This document shows, piece after piece, positions 1 through 12,774 of a stretch of DNA of 64,000 nucleotides. The position numbers were made by a program, and so were the translations under genes. The DNA comes from Agrococcus baldri. Its GTDB lineage: Bacteria; Actinomycetota; Actinomycetes; Actinomycetales; Microbacteriaceae. Location of the stretch: NCBI GenBank assembly GCA_900114805.1, contig FOZN01000002.1, positions 248,001-312,000 of the forward strand, given 5' to 3'. The notes under the pieces are model-generated. The model worked only from the letters and a program-made list of their open reading frames with translations. It searched no databases and was not told the DNA's origin. Every line of letters starts with the position of its first letter. Positions within the stretch are counted from its first letter, which is position 1.

Positions 1-528
<528 letters not shown>

Positions 529-609
529 CCCCCGACGCGCGACGGGCCGCCGCCGCTCCCGCCGGCGAGCCATCGGCCGAGCGCCCGGCAGCGCCCCAGC
601 GCGCTGTGC

Positions 610-615
610 TGTACT
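610..615 (+). promoter_or_regulatory. Putative -10 box for leaderless lhr
   Basis: TGTACT lies six bases before the lhr ATG, and no Shine-Dalgarno sequence is visible. This is the usual geometry of a leaderless actinobacterial transcript. No convincing -35 box was seen. Confidence 0.4.
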
Positions 616-621
616 GAGCGG

Positions 622-5372
<4,751 letters not shown>

Positions 5373-5373
<1 letters not shown>

Positions 5374-6185
5374 TGCCCGAGGGCGACACCATCTACCGCG
5401 CGGCCGTGCGGCTGGGCGCGGCGATGGCGGGCCAGCGGCTGGTGCGCAGCGACTTCCGGATCCCGGCGCTCGCCACGGCCGACCTCGCGGGCGAGCGCAT
5501 CGACGAGGTGCGCAGCGTCGGCAAGCACCTGCTCATGCGGGGCGAGCACTGGACGATCCACTCGCACGCCGGCATGGACGGCCTGTGGCATGTGCTCGAG
5601 TCCGGCCGGCGCGCGCCCGTGCCCGCGCACACCATCCGCGCGGTGCTCGCGACCGCCGCCCACGAGATCGTCGGCTCGAGCCTGCCGGTGCTCGAGCTGC
5701 TGCCGCGCGCGCACGACCTCGACGCCGTCGCGCACCTCGGCCCCGACCTGCTCGATCCCGCGTGGGATGAGGCGTTGGCAGCGGAAGCGGCCGCCCGGCT
5801 GCGCGCCACGGGTGCGCCGGTCGGTGTGGCGCTGCTCGATCAGCGCGCGGTCGCCGGCCTCGGCAATGTGTACCGGGGCGAGCTGTGCTTCCTGCGCGGC
5901 GCGCACCCGACGACGCCCATCGGCGAGGTCGCCATCGAGCCGCTCGTCGCGCTCGCTCGGCGCCTCATGGTCGCCAACCGCGACCGCACCGAGCGCACCT
6001 TCACCGGCGACACCCGCCGCGGCCGGCGCACCTGGGTGTACGGCCGCGGCGGCCAGCCGTGCCGGCGCTGCGGCACCCGCATCGAGGATGCGATGCTCGC
6101 GCTCGAGGACGGCGCGCTGCGGCAGGTGCAGTGGTGCCCGCGCTGCCAGCCAGAACCGCAGCGCGCAGAGCCGCTGCCTGCGTAG
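5373..6185 (+). CDS. nei2: Endonuclease VIII-like DNA glycosylase (Nei2)
   Basis: A 270-residue Fpg/Nei-family glycosylase/AP lyase that removes oxidised bases. It begins MPEGDTIYRAA, the Nei2 form of the catalytic N-terminus (Pro2 after Met removal, then Glu3). GKHLLMR supplies the conserved lysine of the family, LDQRAVAGLGNVYRGEL is the helix-two-turn-helix, and the zinc finger at the C-terminus has CRRCG and CPRC. Its ATG overlaps the lhr stop codon. The same lhr-nei2 order is known in Mycobacterium tuberculosis (Rv3296-Rv3297), which suggests a conserved repair pair. Confidence 0.93.
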
Positions 6186-6219
6186 CGGCGGCACGCGCGG
6201 GCGGCGGCGTGCGCCGCTG

Positions 6220-6762
6220 CTACCCGACCACCGCGTCGACCGCCGCCTCGACCGTCAGGCCGGGCTCGAACGCGAGCCGTTCGAATGCGACCATCACCAG
6301 GGCGCCGAAGAACGCGGAGGCGTGCAGCGGCGACGCCGGTGAGCCGTCGCGCCGCAGCGCATCCGAGATGCGGCTGAGCACCGTCGTGCGATGGCCCCCG
6401 AGCGTCTCGCTCCAGGGACGGTCGGTGCGCAGCAGCTCGGCGAAGACCACCTTCGTGCGCAGCGGCCGCTCCTCGACCGCGTGCAGGAACGCCCGGGCCA
6501 GCGCTCGGGCGGCCGGGCGCCCCTCGCCGGGCAGAGCCTCCGCCACCGACTCACCGAGCCGTTCGGCCAGGCGCGTGACCGACTCCTCGATGAGCGTCTC
6601 GAACAGCTGCTCCTTGGAGGCGAAGGAGTAGTAGACGCTGCCCTTGGCGACGCCCGCGGCGGCCGCGATGTCGTCGACCGTGGTGGCGCTGACGCCACCG
6701 CTGGCGGCGAGCTCCGCTGCCGCGTCGAGCACCTTGGCGCGACTCAGGTTGGGCCTTGCCAC
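6220..6762 (-). CDS. TetR-family transcriptional repressor
   Basis: A 180-residue one-component regulator. The N-terminal helix-turn-helix is clear (KVLDAAAELAASGGVSATTVDDIAAAAGVAKGSVYYSFASKEQLFE). The C-terminal ligand domain is not assignable to a known effector. The GTG at 6762 is preferred over an ATG at 6798 because GGAGG lies eight bases upstream and the protein then starts VARPNLSRAK, right before the DNA-binding domain. It faces the two-gene unit at 6894-9505 across a 131-bp gap that holds a perfect palindrome, so it probably represses that unit and itself. Confidence 0.88.
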   Translation of the reverse strand: MARPNLSRAKVLDAAAELAASGGVSATTVDDIAAAAGVAKGSVYYSFASKEQLFETLIEESVTRLAERLGESVAEALPGEGRPAARALARAFLHAVEERPLRTKVVFAELLRTDRPWSETLGGHRTTVLSRISDALRRDGSPASPLHASAFFGALVMVAFERLAFEPGLTVEAAVDAVVG

Positions 6763-6804
6763 TGCACACCTCCAGGATCGGCGACCGACCGCACACATAG
6801 TTGT

Positions 6805-6818
6805 ACTGACCAGTCAGT
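6805..6818. promoter_or_regulatory. Probable TetR operator palindrome
   Basis: Arms ACTGAC and GTCAGT are perfect inverted repeats separated by CA. The site sits in the divergent gap between the TetR gene and the ABC-like/YhgE unit, where an operator for this regulator is expected. It resembles known TetR-family operators in length and symmetry. Confidence 0.6.
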
Positions 6819-6893
6819 TCAGATTAGCATCGACTCCGTTGCATTCGCGACCCCAGCATCCGCACCGCCGCTCCAGTAAGGAGGGACCCCGTC

Positions 6894-7499
6894 ATGCGCA
6901 TCGAGCTCCAGAGCATCAGCAAGGGCAAGGGCATCGCCCTGCCGACCACCAGCTGCGCCTTCGCCTCGGGCGAGGTCACGCGCGCCGTCTGCGAGACCGA
7001 GCAGCGCCCGACCGTGCTGGGGCTGATCGCCGCCGGTCGCATGCAGGCGGACACCGGCCGGGTGCTGCTCGACGGCGACGACCGCGCACGGCGCGAGATC
7101 CGCCGCCGCACCGCACTCGTCGATGCGCCGGGCGTCTCCGACCCCGACCCGAACGTCTCGCTGGGCGGCGCGATCGCCGAGGAGCTGCTCTACGCCGGCA
7201 TCCCCGGCACTCCGCTGCAGGTGCGGCGCTGGGCCGAGCAGCTCGGCGTCGCCGAGCACCTGGCGATCCCCATCGCCGACGTCTCCCCCACCGTGCGCGT
7301 GCGGGTGCTGGCCGAGCTCGCCACCCTGCGCGACGACGTCGAGGCGATCGTGATCGTCAGTCCAGACCGGCACGGCGGGCAGCCCGGTCAGTGGTGGGCG
7401 ATCGCCCAGCGGCTGGCCGAGCGCGGTTACGCCGTGCTGGCGATCGCGGGCAGCGCTGCGGATGCGGCGCTCACGAACGACGAGGAGTCCAACGCGTGA
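6894..7499 (+). CDS. ABC-like protein lacking a Walker A motif
   Basis: A 201-residue protein laid out like a small ABC transporter ATPase but without its catalytic motifs. It starts like one (MRIELQSISKGKG). Where GxxGxGKST is expected it has CETEQRPTVLGLIAAG. The following GRVLLDGDDRARREIRRRTALV matches the usual Q-loop approach. There is no LSGGQ signature (VSPTVRVRVLAEL instead), and the Walker B strand ends in IVIVSPDR, without the Asp-Glu pair. It probably does not hydrolyse ATP. AAGGAGG precedes the ATG at good spacing. The stop overlaps the GTG of the next gene (GTGA), so the two proteins are likely made together as partners. Confidence 0.72.
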   Translation: MRIELQSISKGKGIALPTTSCAFASGEVTRAVCETEQRPTVLGLIAAGRMQADTGRVLLDGDDRARREIRRRTALVDAPGVSDPDPNVSLGGAIAEELLYAGIPGTPLQVRRWAEQLGVAEHLAIPIADVSPTVRVRVLAELATLRDDVEAIVIVSPDRHGGQPGQWWAIAQRLAERGYAVLAIAGSAADAALTNDEESNA

Positions 7500-9505
7500 A
7501 GATCCCCCAGCTCATCGCGGCGGAGCTGCGGCGCCTGGTGTCGACGCCGATGGCCAGGCTCGCGCTGCTGGCGCTCGCCATCGTGCCGCTGCTCTACGGC
7601 GGCGTCTACCTGTGGGCCAACCAGGACCCCTACGCGCACCTCGATGAGCTGCCGGCCGCCCTGGTGGTCGAGGATGCCGGGTTCGACGGCGAGAACCAGG
7701 GCGATGAGGTGGCCGACCGCGTGATCGCGGAGGCCACCTTCGACTGGCATCGGGTGAGCGCCGCCGAGGCCGCGGCCGGCGTCGCCGACGGAACCTTCGA
7801 CTTCTCGCTGACGCTGCCTGCGACCTTCTCGGCAGACCTGCAGAGCGTCTCGGGTGACGACCCGCATCGGGCCACGGTCACGCTCACGACGAACGACGCG
7901 AACAGCTATCTGGCATCGACGATCGGCACGCAGGCGACCGCGAAGTTCCGCCAGAGCGTGGTGGCGGCCGTGGGCGAGGAGGCGGCCGGGCGCATGCTGC
8001 TGGCCATCAGCGATCTGCGCGACGGCCTGCTCGACGCCGAGGGCGGTGCCGGGCAGCTCGCCGATGGTCTGACGAGCGCGCTCGACGGTGCGACGCAGCT
8101 CACGACCGGCACCTCCACCGCGTCGGACGGCGCGACGCAGCTGCAGTCGGGCACAGCATCGCTCGTGGATGGCACGACGCAGCTGCAGAGCGGTGCCGCG
8201 CAGCTCGCCGACGGCCTGGGCACGCTGCAGCAGCGCACCGCGAACCTCCCCGCCCAGGCGCAGCAGCTCGCCGATGGAGCGCGGCGGGTCGCCGACGGCA
8301 ACGCGCAGGTGGCGACCCTCGGCGACCGGGTCGCGGGCGTCACCGGTGGCCTGGCGGGCGATGTCCCGGATGCCCGAGCACAGATCCTCGCGCAGCTCAC
8401 CGCCGCTGGCCTCGACGAGGCGCAGCTCGCGGCCGCGCTCGAGCCGCTCGATGCGCTCGGCGCCGACATCGTCGCCGGCGATGCGCGCGTGCAGGAGGCG
8501 AACGCGCAGCTGCAGCAGCTGGCGAGCGGCAGCTCGCAGCTGGCCGACGGAGCCGCGCAGCTCGCCGCGGCGACCCCGGCGCTCACCGACGGGATCGCGC
8601 AGGCATCCTCCGGCGCATCTCGGCTGGCGGACGGCACCGCCGCCGCGCACGATGGCGCGCTCGCATTGGACGACGGCGCGACCCGCCTGGTCGCGGGTCT
8701 CGGCCAGCTCGGCGATGGGGCCGCAGCGCTGCGGGACGGCGTCGACGAGCTGCGTTCCGGGGCTGCGCAGCTGCGCGACGGCCTGGCCGACGGTGTCGCG
8801 CAGGTGCCCGCCTCGACACCGGCGCTGCGCTCCGACCAGGCCTCGACGATCGCCGACCCGGTCACGACGGACGCCGATGCGGTGACCTCCGCCGGCACCT
8901 ACGGCGCCGGGCTCGCCCCGTTCTTCCTGAGCCTCGCGGCATGGATTGGCATGTACGCGCTGATGCTCATCATCAAGCCGCTGTCACGGCGCGCGATCAC
9001 GGCGCTCCGCTCGCCCGTGCGGGTCGGCCTCGCCGCCTGGCTCACGCCCGCGCTGCTGGGCGTCGCGCAGATGGCGGCGCTGTTCGGGCTCATCGCCCTG
9101 TGGCTGCGGTTCGACATCGCCTGGCCATGGGCCACCGTCGGGCTGATGATGCTCACGGTGGTGACCTTCGCCGCCATCATCGTCGCGCTCAACGTCTGGC
9201 TGGGTTCAGTCGGGCAGTTCCTGGGGCTGGTGCTCATGGTGCTGCAGCTGGTGACCGCTGGCGGCACCTTCCCGTGGCAGACGCTGCCGGCGCCGCTCGC
9301 GGCCCTCCACCACCTGCTGCCGATGAGCTACGCCGTGGACGGCATCCGCCAGGCCATGTACGGCGGGCAGGCGTCGATCGCGGCGAACGACGCGCTCGTG
9401 CTCGCAGGCTTCCTAGGCATCGGCGTGCTGGCGGCGATCGCGGGGGTAGCGCGCATGATGGATCACCGCACGCTGCGCGACCTGCAGCCGAGCCTCATCG
9501 GCTGA
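7496..9505 (+). CDS. YhgE/Pip-type membrane export protein
   Basis: A 669-residue ABC-2/YhgE-Pip family protein. One membrane segment at residues ~18-40 is followed by a large extracellular part with many repeats of the form LADG..QL or LxxGxxxL, which predict a long coiled rod, as in phage infection protein and EsaA-like proteins. At least five membrane segments follow at the C-terminus (about 470-650). The family links to type VII-like secretion, drug tolerance or phage adsorption in Gram-positives, but the substrate here is unknown. The GTG start overlaps the upstream stop. Divergent TetR control is likely. Confidence 0.85.
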   Translation: MKIPQLIAAELRRLVSTPMARLALLALAIVPLLYGGVYLWANQDPYAHLDELPAALVVEDAGFDGENQGDEVADRVIAEATFDWHRVSAAEAAAGVADGTFDFSLTLPATFSADLQSVSGDDPHRATVTLTTNDANSYLASTIGTQATAKFRQSVVAAVGEEAAGRMLLAISDLRDGLLDAEGGAGQLADGLTSALDGATQLTTGTSTASDGATQLQSGTASLVDGTTQLQSGAAQLADGLGTLQQRTANLPAQAQQLADGARRVADGNAQVATLGDRVAGVTGGLAGDVPDARAQILAQLTAAGLDEAQLAAALEPLDALGADIVAGDARVQEANAQLQQLASGSSQLADGAAQLAAATPALTDGIAQASSGASRLADGTAAAHDGALALDDGATRLVAGLGQLGDGAAALRDGVDELRSGAAQLRDGLADGVAQVPASTPALRSDQASTIADPVTTDADAVTSAGTYGAGLAPFFLSLAAWIGMYALMLIIKPLSRRAITALRSPVRVGLAAWLTPALLGVAQMAALFGLIALWLRFDIAWPWATVGLMMLTVVTFAAIIVALNVWLGSVGQFLGLVLMVLQLVTAGGTFPWQTLPAPLAALHHLLPMSYAVDGIRQAMYGGQASIAANDALVLAGFLGIGVLAAIAGVARMMDHRTLRDLQPSLIG

Positions 9506-9569
9506 CGTCGATCTCGACCCGGGACGGGCCTCGGCGAGCTGGGCGCACGGAGACCGAAAGGGGCTCCGG

Positions 9570-10193
9570 TCAGAGCGCCCACTCGCGCACCCACTCGTGC
9601 ATCACGATCGCGGCGGCCGCGGCCGCGTTGATCGAGCGGGTCGAGCCGAACTGCCGGATCGCCACGTGCGCATCGGCGGCAGCGATCGCCTCGTCGGTCA
9701 GCCCCGGCCCCTCCTGCCCGAACAGCAGCACGCAGGCCTCGGGCAGCGGGGCCGCGTCGACGGGCACGCTGCCGGCGGTGTTGTCGACGGCCACGACGAC
9801 CAGGCCGGCCTCGCGCGCCCAGGTGCGGAACGCATCCGTCGTCTCGTGGTGCACGACGTGCTGGTAGCGGTCGGTGACCATGGCGCCGCGGCGGTTCCAG
9901 CGGCGCTTGCCGATGACGTGCACTGCCGCGGCGGCGAAGGCGTTGGCGGTGCGCACGATCGAGCCGATGTTGAGGTCGTGCTGCCAGTTCTCGATCGCGA
10001 CGTGGAAGGCGTGGCGGCGGGTGTCGAGGTCGGCGACGATCGCCTCCAGGCGCCAGTACCGGTAGCCGTCGACGACGTTGCGGCGGTCGCCGTGCTCGAG
10101 CAGCTCGGGGTCGTAGCGCTCGTCGGCCGGCCACTCGCCCTGCCACGGCCCGACGCCGACCTCGAGCTGCGGTTCGTCGGGCTTTGGCTGCAC
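9570..10193 (-). CDS. SpoU/TrmH-family RNA 2'-O-methyltransferase
   Basis: A 207-residue SPOUT methyltransferase. Motif 1 is NIGSIVRTANAF (Asn and Arg catalytic), motif 2 is LLFGQEGPGLTDE and motif 3 is STRSINAAAAAAIVMHEW. These three define the S-adenosylmethionine-binding knot. An N-terminal stretch of about 60 residues precedes the fold. The likely substrate is the ribose of a tRNA or rRNA nucleotide; which one cannot be told. GTG start at 10193. It lies 16 bases downstream of the first sortase gene on the same strand and may be read through from the pilus operon. Confidence 0.87.
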   Translation of the reverse strand: MQPKPDEPQLEVGVGPWQGEWPADERYDPELLEHGDRRNVVDGYRYWRLEAIVADLDTRRHAFHVAIENWQHDLNIGSIVRTANAFAAAAVHVIGKRRWNRRGAMVTDRYQHVVHHETTDAFRTWAREAGLVVVAVDNTAGSVPVDAAPLPEACVLLFGQEGPGLTDEAIAAADAHVAIRQFGSTRSINAAAAAAIVMHEWVREWAL

Positions 10194-10209
10194 GACTCCA
10201 GGGTAGGCG

Positions 10210-11157
10210 TCAGACGATCAGGTTGCCGCCGGTCGAGACGCGCACCGAAGGGAGGCGCGGCTGCTGTGCCGGGCGTGTGGTGAGCGATCGATAGGCGGCG
10301 GCGAAGGCGAAGCCGCAGGCGAGACCGACCGCCCACCACGGCGGGCCCGGGATGTCGGGCATCGCGACCTCGGCAGCTTCCGCGGCCGGGGTCGGAATGC
10401 GCTCGCCGGTGACGATGATGCGGTGGCTGTTGATGCCCAGCGGCGTGCAGGTGACGAGGCTGACGAGGTCGCGGCCGGATGCGGGGGTGAGGATGTCGGT
10501 GTCGCCCGGCTCGATGACCTGCACGTCGCGCACCTCATAGGTGAGCACCTCGCCGTAGACGTCGAGCTCGAAGGCGTCGCCGACGGCCACCCGGTCGAGG
10601 TCGCTGAAGAGCACCGACTCAGGCAGGCCCCGGTGGCCGGTGAGCACGCTGTGGGTACCGGCGCCGCCGACCGGCAGCGCTGAGCCCAGCAGGTGGCCGA
10701 TGCCCTTGCGCAACGTGGCCTCGTCGGTGCCGTGGTAGATCGGCAGGTCGACGGCGATGGAGGGGATGCGGATGCGCGCCATCACGTCGGCGGGGCCGAG
10801 GTCGAGCTGCTGCTCGTAGGCGGCGACGATCGCCCGCTGGTCGCTGAGCGGCGTCTGGCCGTAGGGGTCGATGAGGGCGCCGCCGGTGAGGGTGTCGTTG
10901 TAGGCGTGGGCGTCGGCGAGCTCCTGCTCGCGCCCCTCGGGCCCGAGCTCTGTCATCACCTCGGCGTAGTCGTCGACGCGCTGCGACTGCTCGAGCTGGC
11001 TGAACCATCCGGCGGCCGCGGGGTAGAGCAGCACGCTGACGCCGAGCGTCACCATCAGCGCGACAACAAGCGATGAGCCGGTGCCGCGGCGGCGGCGAGT
11101 GCGCGCGGTCGGTGCAGCGACCGGGCGTTCCGGTGCTGGTGCGACGAGAGTGCTCAC
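10210..11157 (-). CDS. Class C (pilus-assembly) sortase, cluster 1
   Basis: A 315-residue transpeptidase that should polymerise the pilin encoded just upstream. Class C features are a membrane segment at ~30-50, the lid motif IDPYGQTP (DPY, which plugs the active site), the catalytic His in LTGHRGLPES, the Cys in LVTCTPLGINSHR with its Arg, and a C-terminal membrane segment (WWAVGLACGFAFAAAYRSL). GTG start at 11157 with AGGAG seven bases ahead. Third gene of a tip - pilin - sortase operon; a strong hairpin separates it from the pilin gene. Confidence 0.92.
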   Translation of the reverse strand: MSTLVAPAPERPVAAPTARTRRRRGTGSSLVVALMVTLGVSVLLYPAAAGWFSQLEQSQRVDDYAEVMTELGPEGREQELADAHAYNDTLTGGALIDPYGQTPLSDQRAIVAAYEQQLDLGPADVMARIRIPSIAVDLPIYHGTDEATLRKGIGHLLGSALPVGGAGTHSVLTGHRGLPESVLFSDLDRVAVGDAFELDVYGEVLTYEVRDVQVIEPGDTDILTPASGRDLVSLVTCTPLGINSHRIIVTGERIPTPAAEAAEVAMPDIPGPPWWAVGLACGFAFAAAYRSLTTRPAQQPRLPSVRVSTGGNLIV

Positions 11158-11190
11158 GGTGTCTCCTGCGTGCTGGCCGTGGAAGGGGAA

Positions 11191-11229
11191 GCCCCGCGGC
11201 AGAGGAGGGATGAGCCTCTGCCGCGGGGC
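11191..11229 (-). terminator. Hairpin between pilin 1 and sortase 1
   Basis: Perfect 15-bp inverted repeat, arms GCCCCGCGGCAGAGG (11191-11205) and its complement (11215-11229), nine-base loop. It lies in the 86-base gap after the major pilin stop and before the sortase start. There is no clear T-run after it on the minus strand. It could partly terminate transcription or protect the pilin mRNA, keeping sortase scarce relative to pilin. The second cluster has the same arrangement. Confidence 0.7.
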
Positions 11230-11243
11230 GGTCTTGATGCGGC

Positions 11244-12707
11244 TTAGGCGTCAGCCTTCGCCTTGCGGCGACGCACGAGCATGAAGCCCAGCGCGCCCGC
11301 GAGCAGACCGAAGCCGCCGATCATGAACGCGGCCTGGCCGGTGCCACCCGTGATGGGCAGCTCATAGGCCGGGACCTTGGTGTTCTCGACGATCACCGTG
11401 ACACCGGCCGCATTACCAGCGACAACAGAAACCTCGGTGACGGGGTCGACCGGAAGTTGGTAGCCGAGCGGCGCGACCGTCTCCTTCACCCAGTAGGTGC
11501 CCTCGAGAAGGCCTGGGAACATGATGTTGCCAGCTGCACCGGTCGTGAGGGTCTCAATCGGAGCAGCAGCTGCGTTCTCCGCCAATGCGGGGTTGACCGT
11601 GTAGAGCTCGAACACGGCACCCTCGAGCGCCGACCCCGAATTGTCGGTCTCCGCCTTGTGAATGGTGAGGATGCCCCAGCGAGTCTCGACGGGGTCGGAC
11701 GCGATGACAGCGTCATCGATCCGAACCGAGCCAACGTTCTCGATGATGCCGTGCTGATCAGGCGCGTCGGCCTCGAGACGCGTGACGGCGGTGACAACGT
11801 CGACGTAGACGTGCCCCTCGTTGAGCCCAGACAGAACACCGCGGCCAGCTTCAGTGAACTCCACAGTGACGAGACCGTCTGCGTGGGTCGTCTTGAAGTG
11901 GCTGGAGGCCAACGCCACGTCGGTGACGACACCGGCAACCATCTCCGTGGCGCGCGGCGTCGCGCTCTGGTACCTCAGTCGGGAGTCGAGTTGGTCGGTC
12001 ACGATGAAGGTCGAGATCATCTCGCCGGAAGGCATCTCGGGCACGCTGACATCGATCGTCCACCTCACCGTTTCACCGAGCTCGTGCGCGCCGGTTTCGT
12101 CGACATCCTTTGTGATCGCTGCGACCGAGTTCTTCGGGTAGACGTGTACGGAGTACAGCCACGTGTCGTCGTTGGGATTCGCCATCGGCAAGGAGACCAG
12201 GAACGGCTCGGACGCGCGAGTGATGTTATCGGTGAGCGATGTTGCCTCTTCCACCAGGTACACACCGAGCCGCAGGCCTTTCCAGTGGATCTGGCCGTCG
12301 ACCGTCATGCCCGAACGGGTTGCGGGAAGGGAATCGACGAGTCCATCTGCATAGGCAACGGGATCGTCCTGCTCGGCGATGGTGTCCGCGAGAGCCCAGC
12401 CTGCAGCAGTCGTCAGGTCGGTGCCGGGAACCAACGTCGCCGTGAACACGACGTTGTCGAGTGCGGTGAGTCCGTCGAGGACACCTGCCGCGGCCGGCAA
12501 GCCGTTTGACTCCGTCGCAAGCGGCACGACCGGCTCCGCAAACTTGTGGATTGTCAACTCAGCCTGGTCTTGCATCGCAGTGTCGACGTTCGGCGGTGTT
12601 GCGGCAGAGGCGGGCAGGGCCCCGCCGAGGGCGGTGGCCGTGGCGAGTGCGACGGCTCCGAAACTGATGGCGACACGCGCCGTCAGGCTCTTCTTGGTGG
12701 ATGCCAT
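11244..12707 (-). CDS. LPXTG major pilin (SpaH/EbpB type), cluster 1
   Basis: A 487-residue secreted shaft subunit. It has a signal peptide (MASTKKSLTARV..., cleavage near ALPASAA), the pilin motif WLYSVHVYPKN, whose Lys is joined by the sortase, an E-box-like GTYWVKETVAPLGY for isopeptide formation, the sorting signal LPITGG (about residue 450), a membrane segment and RRRKAKADA. The ATG at 12707 is chosen because AGGAAGGA precedes it and the signal peptide then has normal length. Another ATG at 12773, one base after the tip gene stop and with AAAGG ahead, would add 22 residues. Slightly AT-richer than neighbours. Confidence 0.92.
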   Translation of the reverse strand: MASTKKSLTARVAISFGAVALATATALGGALPASAATPPNVDTAMQDQAELTIHKFAEPVVPLATESNGLPAAAGVLDGLTALDNVVFTATLVPGTDLTTAAGWALADTIAEQDDPVAYADGLVDSLPATRSGMTVDGQIHWKGLRLGVYLVEEATSLTDNITRASEPFLVSLPMANPNDDTWLYSVHVYPKNSVAAITKDVDETGAHELGETVRWTIDVSVPEMPSGEMISTFIVTDQLDSRLRYQSATPRATEMVAGVVTDVALASSHFKTTHADGLVTVEFTEAGRGVLSGLNEGHVYVDVVTAVTRLEADAPDQHGIIENVGSVRIDDAVIASDPVETRWGILTIHKAETDNSGSALEGAVFELYTVNPALAENAAAAPIETLTTGAAGNIMFPGLLEGTYWVKETVAPLGYQLPVDPVTEVSVVAGNAAGVTVIVENTKVPAYELPITGGTGQAAFMIGGFGLLAGALGFMLVRRRKAKADA

Positions 12708-12774
12708 GGCGGCAGTTCCTTCCTGAATGAGTGGTGCAGAGAGATAGGTGGACTGGGGTCTGGTGGAGTTCATG

